From F23-D06 sp947167635 (GTDB lineage: Bacteria > Bacteroidota > Bacteroidia > Bacteroidales > WCHB1-69): a stretch of 64,000 nucleotides of DNA. The notes below the pieces were generated by a model that was not told the origin of the DNA, made no database searches, and saw only the letters and a program-made list of their open reading frames with translations. Location of the stretch: NCBI GenBank assembly GCA_947167635.1, contig CAMVIT010000009.1, positions 1 through 64,000 on the forward strand, in the 5' to 3' direction. Within the stretch, counting starts at the first letter, position 1; every line of letters starts with the position of its first letter. Below are positions 1-7,364 of the stretch, piece after piece. Position numbers and translations under genes: made by a program.

Positions 1-448
1 TCTCTCCTTGATACACACCCTTCTTGTAGCGATGTTGAGCGTCGTATGGAATAAACGCCTCGTCCCAACCATCCGCTTCATCACCATTCTCATCCTCAAC
101 AGCTTGGCCGTGACCAGACAAGTGGATGTAAACGATGTCTCCAGGACGCACACTGTTTTCCAGCTTTTTAAAGCCGTTTTCTATGCCCTTATGAGTGGCT
201 AAATTGTCTGTCAATGTTATAATTTTGAACCCCTGTTTTGCCAACAATGGAGAGATCAACTGCACATCATTGGTGCCATGTATTTTAGTCCACGAGGCTT
301 CTGCATCTTTGTATTGGGGATAGTTAGATATTCCTATCAACAAAGCTATCTTGTTTTGGGCAATTAGAGTGTTAGCAGTAATGCACATTAGAACAATGAG
401 CACTGTGAGACGACTTAGCATATTCTTGGGATTACTGGTTGGCTTCAT
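1..448 (-). CDS. Exported caspase-like (C14 family) protein, partial
   Basis: The 3' end lies beyond the left edge; about 149 residues are visible. The start at 448 is followed by a basic then hydrophobic stretch ending near residue 31 (NTLIAQ), a signal peptide, so the product is probably exported. The mature part opens with KIALLIGISNYP, the first strand of a caspase/metacaspase fold, and VYIHLSGHG around residue 113 supplies the family's catalytic His. The catalytic Cys would lie beyond the edge and cannot be checked. Bacterial members of this family often carry extra C-terminal domains; none can be seen here. A TAnnTTTG element sits 30 bp upstream, so the gene probably has its own promoter. 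The family call is strong; target and role are unknown. Confidence 0.8.
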   Translation of the reverse strand, partial: MKPTSNPKNMLSRLTVLIVLMCITANTLIAQNKIALLIGISNYPQYKDAEASWTKIHGTNDVQLISPLLAKQGFKIITLTDNLATHKGIENGFKKLENSVRPGDIVYIHLSGHGQAVEDENGDEADGWDEAFIPYDAQHRYKKGVYQGE

Positions 449-477
449 ATCTGCAGATCTTTTGATTTTTCCGGCTG

Positions 478-485
478 CAAAAATA
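478..485 (-). promoter_or_regulatory. -7 promoter element (TAnnTTTG) for the caspase-like gene
   Basis: TATTTTTG on the minus strand, 30 bp before the start codon at 448. It matches the Bacteroidetes -7 consensus. No convincing -33 TTTG was assigned. Confidence 0.5.
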
Positions 486-530
486 CGATTAATTCACGAA
501 ACCTATTTTCGCACCGACAACCCTTCAATC

Positions 531-2180
531 CTACTTGTCAAGTTTCGGATTCGTCATGTATGTCTGCCCTGGACTATGACTCGGTTTGGTGCGTAAGAGT
601 GTTCCGTCGGCGACCAAATCAGGAATCACGAAATTTTGCAGATAGTCTGGACTCTTTTTCAAAAGCGTTGCCAATTCATCAATTGAATGATCTACAACAC
701 ATGCTTCGATGATGCACTCCCGCAACTGCTCTTTAGTCATTCTTGGCTTGACTTTCTTTTTTACTATTCTATCCACGATTAGCTTGTTCTCCGTCAAATG
801 GTCAGTTGCAACATTGTTTCCGGAAGTTCCAATATTAGTTCCAATATTAGTAGCGCTATCAGCATTGATTGTCAAATTGTTAGAACCATTATTAGTTGCA
901 TCATTAGTTCCAATATTAGTTCCAAGGTTAGTTCCAAGGTTAGTTCCAACATTTGAACTTTCAGTTGCATCATTATCGCGCCAGATTGTGGTAATGAACT
1001 CGGTGCTCAAGTCTATCTCCGGAGCAAGAAGACGCGCCTCTTGCATCCTGCGGATATTTTCTGTGATGCCTGTGCCGTATTTCTCGATAAAGCCCATCTG
1101 GTACAAGACTTCCGCCAAGTACGGATTATGTGGATAAGAGCCGTGTTCTTTCATCAGGTCGGCCTTGGTGAGTTCAACAGGCAACGTCCCCGGATTGCGT
1201 ACCACAATACGGTTACGGAATACGGAAACCTGCACGCTCCCCGTGCTGTTGTAGTCGCGATGGGCCACGGCATTCACAATGGTCTCGAAGATGACGGATC
1301 GCGGTATCTCAAATTCAACCTCGTTTTGCGCCTCCACGTTTCGCTGGCCAAAACGCACCGACAGTTTCGACATCACCCAACTGGTGGCTTGGCTGATTTG
1401 ATCTGCCACTCCGCCTTCAAAGGTTTTATAATCTTCGATAGGCTTTACGGTCTCTGTACCGAGAAACCACGCACATTTGACAACCGCCGAGGGGAAAAAG
1501 TATTGAGGGTCGTTGGAAAACAATAGTAATGCTCCATTGCTCGGCTTGTCATGTCGCAACAATCTCAGATGCCTGAGCACCATCATCGGGTCGGAGTCTT
1601 CGGCCAAAGGAAATCCTCGTTTTTGACGGGCCTGATGCAAAAAGTCTTTGATTTTCGTTGCGTCAATATCGGCTATAGAGGCATCGTCGCGGGTCTGTTC
1701 GTCGAAACTTAATGTTTGTATAACGCCTTTGTGTTTAAGATACGCATACAGCGATTGTTTGACCAGTGAAACCAAAACAGACGGATTAGAAAAGACACGG
1801 TATGAAAGCTCGTTCTGCACTTTTCGGAAGAAGCATTCTTCCGCTTCCTCACGTTGTTGTCCGTCCAAGTCACTGATAAATGCTACTCTCCATGCGTTGC
1901 CCTCTCCTGCTGCTTGATATTCTTTCTCGGTTGGAGAAATGCCGTCCGGCAAAACATTGCCATACATCTTTCCCATCAACAGGAGATAAACCTGACTCGA
2001 AGAAGCCTCATCTAAATATAATTGACGAGGATTCGCATCCTGTGCGGCAATCTGCTCAAAAATGAACGGCTCAAAGTATTGCCCCATCAACTCGTCGTTA
2101 CGGATGAAGTCAAAAACAAGCTGTCGTTCTTGTGAAAACTCAGATTGTACGCTACTTATGAATACTTTATATTTGAGCAT
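531..2180 (-). CDS. DUF4062 / AlbA_2-like / GHKL-type ATP-binding protein
   Basis: This 549-residue protein starts with KYKVFISSVQSEF, the hallmark of the DUF4062 N-terminal domain. Residues about 165-240 look like the AlbA_2 (schlafen-like) region. Residues about 290-400 (IFETIVNAVAHRDY, then IVVRNPG and YGTGI) match the GHKL ATPase module of RecG-like ATP-binding regulators. A linker of tandem GTN(L/I) tetrapeptides follows at about residues 408-455. The last about 85 residues look like a winged-helix segment. Such proteins are usually treated as ATP-dependent DNA-binding regulators; no function is proven. The gene stands alone with its own promoter and a 33-bp-period repeat array just upstream. 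No nuclease motif is visible. Confidence 0.8.
   Translation of the reverse strand: MLKYKVFISSVQSEFSQERQLVFDFIRNDELMGQYFEPFIFEQIAAQDANPRQLYLDEASSSQVYLLLMGKMYGNVLPDGISPTEKEYQAAGEGNAWRVAFISDLDGQQREEAEECFFRKVQNELSYRVFSNPSVLVSLVKQSLYAYLKHKGVIQTLSFDEQTRDDASIADIDATKIKDFLHQARQKRGFPLAEDSDPMMVLRHLRLLRHDKPSNGALLLFSNDPQYFFPSAVVKCAWFLGTETVKPIEDYKTFEGGVADQISQATSWVMSKLSVRFGQRNVEAQNEVEFEIPRSVIFETIVNAVAHRDYNSTGSVQVSVFRNRIVVRNPGTLPVELTKADLMKEHGSYPHNPYLAEVLYQMGFIEKYGTGITENIRRMQEARLLAPEIDLSTEFITTIWRDNDATESSNVGTNLGTNLGTNIGTNDATNNGSNNLTINADSATNIGTNIGTSGNNVATDHLTENKLIVDRIVKKKVKPRMTKEQLRECIIEACVVDHSIDELATLLKKSPDYLQNFVIPDLVADGTLLRTKPSHSPGQTYMTNPKLDK
825..952 (-). repeat. 12-bp tandem coding repeat (GTNL/GTNI linker)
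   Basis: On the plus strand the unit TTAGTTCCAAGG/TTAGTTCCAATA recurs in two blocks, about 825-852 and 903-950, separated by decayed copies. Each unit encodes four residues (GTNL or GTNI), so copy-number change keeps the reading frame. It forms the linker between the ATPase module and the C-terminal winged helix. Confidence 0.75.
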
Positions 2181-2225
2181 GTTTATCTTGTTATTCTGCC
2201 GGTATGAAACGTATTTTCACGACTG

Positions 2226-2233
2226 CAAAGGTA
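2226..2233 (-). promoter_or_regulatory. -7 promoter element for the DUF4062 gene
   Basis: TACCTTTG on the minus strand, 46 bp upstream of the start at 2180. The three 33-bp-spaced repeats begin about 30 bp further upstream. Confidence 0.5.
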
Positions 2234-2263
2234 CTATAATTCTGTGAAATACAATAAAAAAAT

Positions 2264-2339
2264 CACTTATTCCATAAAATCATTATTGCATTTTGTCACT
2301 TATTCCATTTTTAAAAACGTAAAAATTACCACTTATTCC
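2264..2339. repeat. Three direct repeats CACTTATTCC at exact 33-bp spacing
   Basis: CACTTATTCC begins at 2264, 2297 and 2330, each followed by A/G-T and an AT-rich stretch. The 33-bp period is about three helical turns, so all copies face the same side of DNA. The array lies immediately upstream of the DUF4062 gene promoter, which suggests an operator or activator site. A 33-bp-spaced pair with a different core lies upstream of the AAA/DUF4143 gene. Confidence 0.65.
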
Positions 2340-2345
2340 GTTTTT

Positions 2346-2419
2346 CTACACAAAATTCGCGACCGCAAACACCAGATGGCACACGGCAAAGCCGGCGGCT
2401 GCCACCACGGCCGGAGCCA
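2346..2419 (-). pseudogene. 3' remnant of a paralogue of the membrane protein at 4033-4485
   Basis: Read on the minus strand, this stretch encodes NLAPAVVAAAGFAVCHLVF and ends AVANFV followed by TAG. The C-terminus of the intact 150-residue membrane protein at 4033-4485 reads NLPAVVLAAGFTVCHLIF then GVVNYL and stop. The match covers about 24 residues; no start or earlier coding sequence is recognisable. The intact copy lies just upstream of hipB and this scrap just downstream of hipA, so the toxin-antitoxin pair sits between two copies of the same 3' end. Confidence 0.7.
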
Positions 2420-2471
2420 GATTCGGGAGGTTTGCATTGTCATTTCATCTCAGTGAACATCTTTGAAAATC

Positions 2472-3596
2472 TTATGCCTCTTTGACTTCGCACAGAAGCA
2501 GGTCGCTGCAGTTCGACCGAACCTCTTCGAAAATCTCCCGGCATCGTTGCGCGCTCATTCTGTTTTTTGTTCCCACTTCCACCATGTCGTTCAAGGTAGG
2601 ATGGCCTGTGCCGTTGACGGAAGTGGCGTGTTCGCCGTTATAACCCTCAGTGCAGAGCGTCAAGTCGTATGCGGGAGCAAGATGCCAAGTATATTGTCCT
2701 TTTCTGACTTTCGAAACCATGAAACTGAAATTCTTGCAGTGGTCGTCCTTGTTGTCAGTCAGATAGTTAAAAACCATTCGACGGAACATCTCTTCCACCT
2801 CTTTGGCATTTTGGGTGAGGAAGCCTGTCAGCGCAAGAAGGTTGGTGTAGTCGAGAAATGGTGTGTTCAACGATAGGCACAGCAATCCGCCTGCCGTGAC
2901 GGTATGGATGCGCTCGCCGTTGGGTGCAATGTCGAAGCGACGTGTTGTAAAATAGCGACCGTTGGTTAGCTTGCAATCGGGAACATCAATGCCGCATTGT
3001 TTGGCCACCTCGTTATAGTGGAACTCCTGCCGCCCGACATCGACAGGGTCGTAATAGTGACGGAACTTTATAAGCCAATGTCCCTCACTATCGCTGAAAA
3101 CGGCCTTGGGACGTGCCCCTCCGCTATTTCCACTTTTGTAAAGAAGCAATCCGGCATCGGTGTCTTGTTGTTCTTTCAACACCTCCAGTGCTTTCTGTTG
3201 AAGCAAGTCAAAATCAGTTATATTGTTTTCTTTAACAACCACTGTTTCAGGATGGTAGGTTAAAGCACCCATGCCACTGTTGCCCACGATGCTCAATCGG
3301 TCAAGGGCGGAAAGGTCGGTGTCGTTGATGCCTTCACGCAGCAAGGCCTTGTGAAGCAGGTAGCGGCCGTAGCCATCGGGAAGACTGTCTTCGAAGATGC
3401 CAAAATTACCATGAAAAGGCTGGGGGTTGGCAATAAACAAGCCCTTTTTTAATGGGAGTTCGAGGGGCGAAATGCTGAACCCGTCAGCCAGCCATGTTCG
3501 GTCATACTCAAAGGCACAGAGACGGTCGTCGGGGGTGAGGGAAAGCGTCCCGACGATATTATCGTGATATTTGATGGTTAATTTGTCGATTTTCAT
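2472..3596 (-). CDS. hipA: HipA-family serine/threonine kinase toxin
   Basis: The 374-residue product is a full-length HipA-type kinase. It has the HipA N-terminal subdomain (about 1-110), a glycine-rich nucleotide-binding loop SGGARPKA at 158-165, the catalytic-loop segment NYLTDNKDDHCKN at 277-289 and the metal-binding APAYD at 307-311. Known HipA toxins phosphorylate aminoacyl-tRNA synthetases (GltX in E. coli) and induce dormancy; the target here is not known. The start codon overlaps the stop of the upstream antitoxin gene as ATGA, so translation is probably coupled. All the kinase motifs expected of an active toxin look intact. Confidence 0.92.
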   Translation of the reverse strand: MKIDKLTIKYHDNIVGTLSLTPDDRLCAFEYDRTWLADGFSISPLELPLKKGLFIANPQPFHGNFGIFEDSLPDGYGRYLLHKALLREGINDTDLSALDRLSIVGNSGMGALTYHPETVVVKENNITDFDLLQQKALEVLKEQQDTDAGLLLYKSGNSGGARPKAVFSDSEGHWLIKFRHYYDPVDVGRQEFHYNEVAKQCGIDVPDCKLTNGRYFTTRRFDIAPNGERIHTVTAGGLLCLSLNTPFLDYTNLLALTGFLTQNAKEVEEMFRRMVFNYLTDNKDDHCKNFSFMVSKVRKGQYTWHLAPAYDLTLCTEGYNGEHATSVNGTGHPTLNDMVEVGTKNRMSAQRCREIFEEVRSNCSDLLLCEVKEA

Positions 3597-3937
3597 TTCC
3601 TATACGCTTTTGTCTTGCCGGAATTATGTCGTATTTGCGTCAGTTCTTCCATAGTTGAGTATTTTGGGGTGGCGAAAACGCTTTTGATTTCAGCGGCGTA
3701 GCCCAATGCCATTGCCAGCATGATCAGGTTTTTCAGTGAGATGAGACCTTTTTGTTCGAACCGTGCCACGTTGCTCACAGCGACACTGGCTTGCTCGGCC
3801 ACTTGCTCGCGTGTCAAACCCTTCTCCACCCTGCGGTGGCGGAAATCAGCCGCTATCTGCATGCTGATGGTGTCGGCATTGTCGTGTAAAAAGTTTTCAA
3901 GAACTGATAATATATTATCTGTATTATTTGTATTCAT
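3593..3937 (-). CDS. hipB: HipB-like XRE-family antitoxin
   Basis: This 114-residue protein carries an XRE/Cro helix-turn-helix at about residues 33-75 (FRHRRVEKGLTREQVAEQA and SNVARFEQKG). Its position directly before hipA with an ATGA overlap identifies it as the antitoxin and autorepressor. It is longer than E. coli HipB (88 residues), with an N-terminal acidic extension and a basic C-terminal tail ending KTKAYRK. A TATTTTTG element lies about 30 bp upstream. A perfect 14-bp palindrome falls in codons 7-11 and could be an operator. Confidence 0.88.
   Translation of the reverse strand: MNTNNTDNILSVLENFLHDNADTISMQIAADFRHRRVEKGLTREQVAEQASVAVSNVARFEQKGLISLKNLIMLAMALGYAAEIKSVFATPKYSTMEELTQIRHNSGKTKAYRK
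3905..3918. promoter_or_regulatory. 14-bp perfect palindrome, possible HipB operator
   Basis: GATAATATATTATC is self-complementary and lies inside the first codons of hipB. A half site GATAAT recurs upstream of the -7 element (about 3985-3990). Binding is inferred only from position and symmetry. Confidence 0.35.
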
Positions 3938-3965
3938 ATAGAAACAACTAAAATATTAGCAGTTG

Positions 3966-3973
3966 CAAAAATA
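3966..3973 (-). promoter_or_regulatory. -7 promoter element for hipBA
   Basis: TATTTTTG on the minus strand, 29 bp before the hipB start. Confidence 0.5.
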
Positions 3974-4032
3974 CATTTTTTGGGGATAATATCAATAGGA
4001 AAAGAGAAAAAATGTTTTCCGGCAGTTGTTTT

Positions 4033-4485
4033 CTATAGATAATTCACCACCCCGAAAATCAGGTGGCACACCGTAAAGCCGGCGGCTAATACCACGGCCG
4101 GAAGATTCTTGCGGTCGGCGGCGAAAAGGATGAATGCCAAGCATGGTGGGACGGTCAGCAGGAGGATGACGATGGGGCTCACATTGGCCGTGTGATAGAG
4201 CACCCATCCGATGTAATAGATTGCAATACAAATAATTGTAGCGATAATCAGGGGAGTAAAGCGAAGTTTGCTTCTGCTCTTATGGATGACGAAGCAGAGG
4301 CACGCGACGGTCAGGACTTGGAACACGGAGCCGATGGCGTCCACCATTGGCGTGACCGAATCCGTGCGCAGGATGTCGTTCGGTGCGGGAACGGCGAACC
4401 AGATGAAGTTGGGGAGCATCACCAGCAGGAAGAGGAGCAAGCCCCACGGGTCGAAGCCGAAACAGTATTGTTTTAGCGGTTTCAC
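4033..4485 (-). CDS. Small polytopic membrane protein of unknown function
   Basis: The product has 150 residues with about five hydrophobic segments (near 13-33, 46-66, 74-95, 100-120 and 128-148). No catalytic motif or known family was recognised. It starts 27 bp after the stop of the AAA/DUF4143 ATPase gene on the same strand, so the two may be cotranscribed. A scrap of a paralogue's C-terminus survives at 2346-2419, on the other side of hipBA, so the family is or was present in more than one copy. Confidence 0.7.
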   Translation of the reverse strand: MKPLKQYCFGFDPWGLLLFLLVMLPNFIWFAVPAPNDILRTDSVTPMVDAIGSVFQVLTVACLCFVIHKSRSKLRFTPLIIATIICIAIYYIGWVLYHTANVSPIVILLLTVPPCLAFILFAADRKNLPAVVLAAGFTVCHLIFGVVNYL

Positions 4486-4512
4486 AGTGTTTGAGAATCA
4501 TAAAGTTGTGGT

Positions 4513-5808
4513 TCAATCGGTGAAGCAGACGCTTGCACCATATAGCGGCATGTTGGTCATCCTTTCCTGTTCACGGTAAGGACTCATCGAAAAACGGACG
4601 GCTGTTAAATCTTTATGTTTTTGCAAAATGGTCTTCAAGGATTTCGATTGAAGATTTTCCTCAGCCTTCACTTCAACAGGCACAATCTGCGTGCCGTATT
4701 GAACAACGAAATCAATCTCGAGACGACTATTTTCGCGACTGTAGTAGAAAGGCAACCTTCCTGTTCCCGCCACTAATTGAGTACATACATAGTTCTCCGT
4801 AAACATACCTTTCCCTTCCCCCATATTGTTGGGCATCAGAAGCAGTTCGGCAGGAGTGCCGGCCAAGGCGCCTAATAGTCCAACATCCAAAAGGTATAAT
4901 TTGAATGTGGAAATATCCTCGTACAGGTTCAAGGGCATCGCAGGGGTGGACACACGCGGTACACGGAGGACTAACCCAGCATCAACAAGCCATTGTATGG
5001 CAAGCTCGAAATCCTTGGCGCGCCCTCCTTCACGCACGACACCATAGATGAATTTTTTGTTTTCCTTGGAAAGTTGTGATGGCATGGATCGCCAAACCTG
5101 CGAAATCCTCTTTATTTCAGTGGGAGTGGTGTGTTTTGCCATATCGCTGGCGTATGCGGATAGTATTTCGTCCTGTGCCTTTCTAACGATATTGGCATCG
5201 TTTGTTTCTCTGAAAAGGGAAACCACACCAGGCATTCCCCCAACAAAATAATATTCGCGCAAAAGTTGAATCAATACAGTATGTATTCCTCGGAGAGTGT
5301 CCCAATCCCTTTTTCGCAAGAGATCAACTAAAAGATCTTTTCCTTTGGCTCTCAAAAACTCATCAAAAGTCATCGGATACATTTTAATGATGTTCACTTT
5401 GCCGACGGGAAATGACTCCCCGTGTCGCATCGTGACCCCTAACAAGGAACCTGCAACGCATACATGCTGTTCTGGTGCATTTTCGCAGAAATACTTGAGA
5501 GAAGAGAGACCTCGCTGCAGTTCCTGCACTTCATCGAGGATAATCAACGTTTCTCCAGGTATGATGGTCTCTCCCGTTATTGCGCTGATACTGAGCAAAA
5601 TTCGATCTATGGCATAATCCTCTGTAAACAAATCCTTTACACGCTCGTTGTGGTCGCAGTTGATATATGCTACATTTTTATAGAAAGATTGGCCAAAGTA
5701 CTTTAATATATACGTTTTGCCTACCTGTCGTGCACCCAACAGAAGCAAGGGCTTCCTATATGGTGACATTTTCCAATTGATCAGCTCATTAATAACATTT
5801 CTATACAT
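4513..5808 (-). CDS. AAA+ ATPase with DUF4143 C-terminal domain
   Basis: A 431-residue ATP-binding protein of the AAA_14/DUF4143 family. Walker A is GARQVGKT at residues 25-32 and Walker B is TLIILDEVQEL. The C-terminal half includes SRLEIDFVVQYG and VPVEVKAEE, the D...E-K pattern of a restriction-endonuclease-like fold that is typical of DUF4143. The frame opens at 5871, but MYRNVINEL at 5808 fits the family and lies just after a TATTTTTG element. These ATPases are very common solitary genes in Bacteroidetes and their function is not established. Two 16-bp direct repeats lie directly upstream. Confidence 0.85.
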   Translation of the reverse strand: MYRNVINELINWKMSPYRKPLLLLGARQVGKTYILKYFGQSFYKNVAYINCDHNERVKDLFTEDYAIDRILLSISAITGETIIPGETLIILDEVQELQRGLSSLKYFCENAPEQHVCVAGSLLGVTMRHGESFPVGKVNIIKMYPMTFDEFLRAKGKDLLVDLLRKRDWDTLRGIHTVLIQLLREYYFVGGMPGVVSLFRETNDANIVRKAQDEILSAYASDMAKHTTPTEIKRISQVWRSMPSQLSKENKKFIYGVVREGGRAKDFELAIQWLVDAGLVLRVPRVSTPAMPLNLYEDISTFKLYLLDVGLLGALAGTPAELLLMPNNMGEGKGMFTENYVCTQLVAGTGRLPFYYSRENSRLEIDFVVQYGTQIVPVEVKAEENLQSKSLKTILQKHKDLTAVRFSMSPYREQERMTNMPLYGASVCFTD

Positions 5809-5829
5809 ACTGATGATTTTATCCAGCTG

Positions 5830-5837
5830 CAAAAATA
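5830..5837 (-). promoter_or_regulatory. -7 promoter element for the AAA/DUF4143 gene
   Basis: TATTTTTG on the minus strand, 22 bp from the chosen start at 5808. It supports that start over the upstream in-frame codon at 5871. Confidence 0.5.
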
Positions 5838-5844
5838 CAAAAAA

Positions 5845-5893
5845 ATGAGCGACTTTCTTGAAATATAACACATTTTTATGAGCGACTTTCTTG
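5845..5893. repeat. Two 16-bp direct repeats at 33-bp spacing
   Basis: ATGAGCGACTTTCTTG occurs at 5845-5860 and 5878-5893, identical in all 16 positions and 33 bp apart. The copies cover and extend upstream of the expected -33 region of the ATPase promoter, suggesting an operator. The spacing equals that of the array at 2264-2339. Confidence 0.7.
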
Positions 5894-5946
5894 TTAAAAA
5901 CACAATTTTATGTAATATGCTGAATAGTAATTAAATACAACATAAT

Positions 5947-7200
5947 CTACATCTTTATATACTTCGGAAATGCCTCGTTACGCATAATCCCCCACATCTT
6001 GTCGATATAGGAGAGGGTGTAGAACTGTTCGTAGTAATGATAGTAAAACGCCCCTTTCGTTGTCATCGAATAGATGTTGTTTTCTTTTGTAAGGAAGCCC
6101 AATTTCTGCGCCAACCAAAATTCAAAGCCATACATTTTTTTCAGCGGCACACCGAAAAACTGTTCAAACTTTCTCTCATCCAATTGCATACTGTACAGCG
6201 TCCAGAAGAGGTAATACACCATTCGTTGTCTCAGAGAGAACCTGATGGTCAAGGAGGTGGGCAACTCGCCGCCGTTTATCCGTTTGCAATATTCATCAAC
6301 AGAAAAGGTGTTTATTTTGAATTGATTTTTTAACAGGGTGGTGGCGGAACAGCCAAAGCCAAGGAAGTTGTCCCGTGTCATAGAAGAATATTTGGCTTCT
6401 TTCTTGTTTGAGAACGTCCAAATGGAGTCACGATAATATCCTTGTTGCTTGAAATAGGCCGTTATTTGATCCAAAAGTTGCTTTTTTTGTTTCTTCGGCA
6501 TTGATTTCACTTCACTTTTGGTGAACGAGAAATCAATAAACGGATAAATAGCGACGTGGTTGGCTCCGTTTCTGAAAGCGATATCCACATCCGATTTGAT
6601 ATCTTCGCATGTTTGGTTGGGCAATGCAAATATAAAATCCATCGAAACAGTCTCAAACGCAACCTTGTCCAAGGCTTCTTTCAATTTGGCAGGATCCACC
6701 TGCTTTCGTCCTAAGACAGTTTGGAATTTTTCTGAAAAAGCCTGGATTCCGACACTGATTTTCGTAACGCCCGCTGCCTTAAGTTTCCATAGTGTCTCAA
6801 CCGTCACGTTATCGGGATGCAGTTCCACGCCAACACCTTCTGTAACAATGAAATATTCGCTAATTACCTCTATGATTTCGCCGATTCTGTCCGCCACCAA
6901 AGCCGGTGTCCCACCCCCGAAATACAAACTGGTCGTCTCTTTCTTGCCGTCATATTGACTGCCCACCATACGTATTTCCTGAATCAGCGCATCGATATAT
7001 TTATCGCATAACTCCTTGTTGTATATTGTTTTGCAATATGGGCAAAACGTGCAAATGCTTTTGCAAAAGGGAATATGGACATACAGTCCAAGTTTGTCAC
7101 AATCTCCAAAAGGAAGATGACGGTCATACTCATTTTCAAACAGAAACGGCTTGAAAGATCGGGTGAGCCAAGTTCTGGTAAAGGTCGTAATCAAACTCAT
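5947..7200 (-). CDS. HemN/HemW-like radical SAM protein
   Basis: From the ATG at 7200 the product has 417 residues. It carries LGLYVHIPFCKSICTFCPYC, with the CxxxCxxC cluster motif at C46, C50 and C53 plus an extra C56. LYFGGGTPAL, VELHPDN and ISVGIQAF follow, the order seen in coproporphyrinogen-oxidase-like radical SAM enzymes. The C-terminal winged-helix-like region is present. Whether it makes haem (HemN), inserts haem (HemW) or does something else cannot be decided; HIPFC fits the HemW/HemN superfamily. The frame is open to a GTG at 7263, but that region derives from a truncated upstream gene. It follows the CAT-like gene and the radical SAM remnant on the same strand. Confidence 0.8.
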   Translation of the reverse strand: MSLITTFTRTWLTRSFKPFLFENEYDRHLPFGDCDKLGLYVHIPFCKSICTFCPYCKTIYNKELCDKYIDALIQEIRMVGSQYDGKKETTSLYFGGGTPALVADRIGEIIEVISEYFIVTEGVGVELHPDNVTVETLWKLKAAGVTKISVGIQAFSEKFQTVLGRKQVDPAKLKEALDKVAFETVSMDFIFALPNQTCEDIKSDVDIAFRNGANHVAIYPFIDFSFTKSEVKSMPKKQKKQLLDQITAYFKQQGYYRDSIWTFSNKKEAKYSSMTRDNFLGFGCSATTLLKNQFKINTFSVDEYCKRINGGELPTSLTIRFSLRQRMVYYLFWTLYSMQLDERKFEQFFGVPLKKMYGFEFWLAQKLGFLTKENNIYSMTTKGAFYYHYYEQFYTLSYIDKMWGIMRNEAFPKYIKM

Positions 7201-7226
7201 GGGGAAAAGCAATCTCGTTTGCTGTT

Positions 7227-7364
7227 TTATATGTACTTTGAGTAAGTTTTCAGAGAATTGCACCTGTCGGTTATGATTATTGACCCGACGATGGGGCCTT
7301 TTTTCTTGAACAGGGCTGTTTTAATCCAGAAATTGGCAAGATACCAATAGGAAGAAGCTTTCAT
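7227..7364 (-). pseudogene. Truncated radical SAM gene (N-terminal 45 codons)
   Basis: The ATG at 7362-7364 overlaps the stop of the CAT-like gene (sequence ATGA), so the two were translationally coupled. The 45 residues include KKKGPIVGSIIITDRCN, the first strand and first cluster Cys of a radical SAM domain. The frame then runs into unrelated sequence (SLKTYSKYI) and stops before the second and third cluster cysteines. An intact homologue would have several hundred residues. The break near 7240 looks like a deletion or recombination junction. It is transcribed toward, and abuts, an intact HemN-like gene. Confidence 0.65.

Noticed and set aside
2264..5893. CRISPR from the 33-bp-spaced repeats
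   Set aside because: Only two or three short copies, with no spacer-like unique units of proper size and no leader or cas genes.
1..6000. A single multi-gene defence system (caspase, DUF4062, HipBA, AAA)
   Set aside because: Each unit has its own promoter element and no shared operon; functions are unrelated as far as can be seen.
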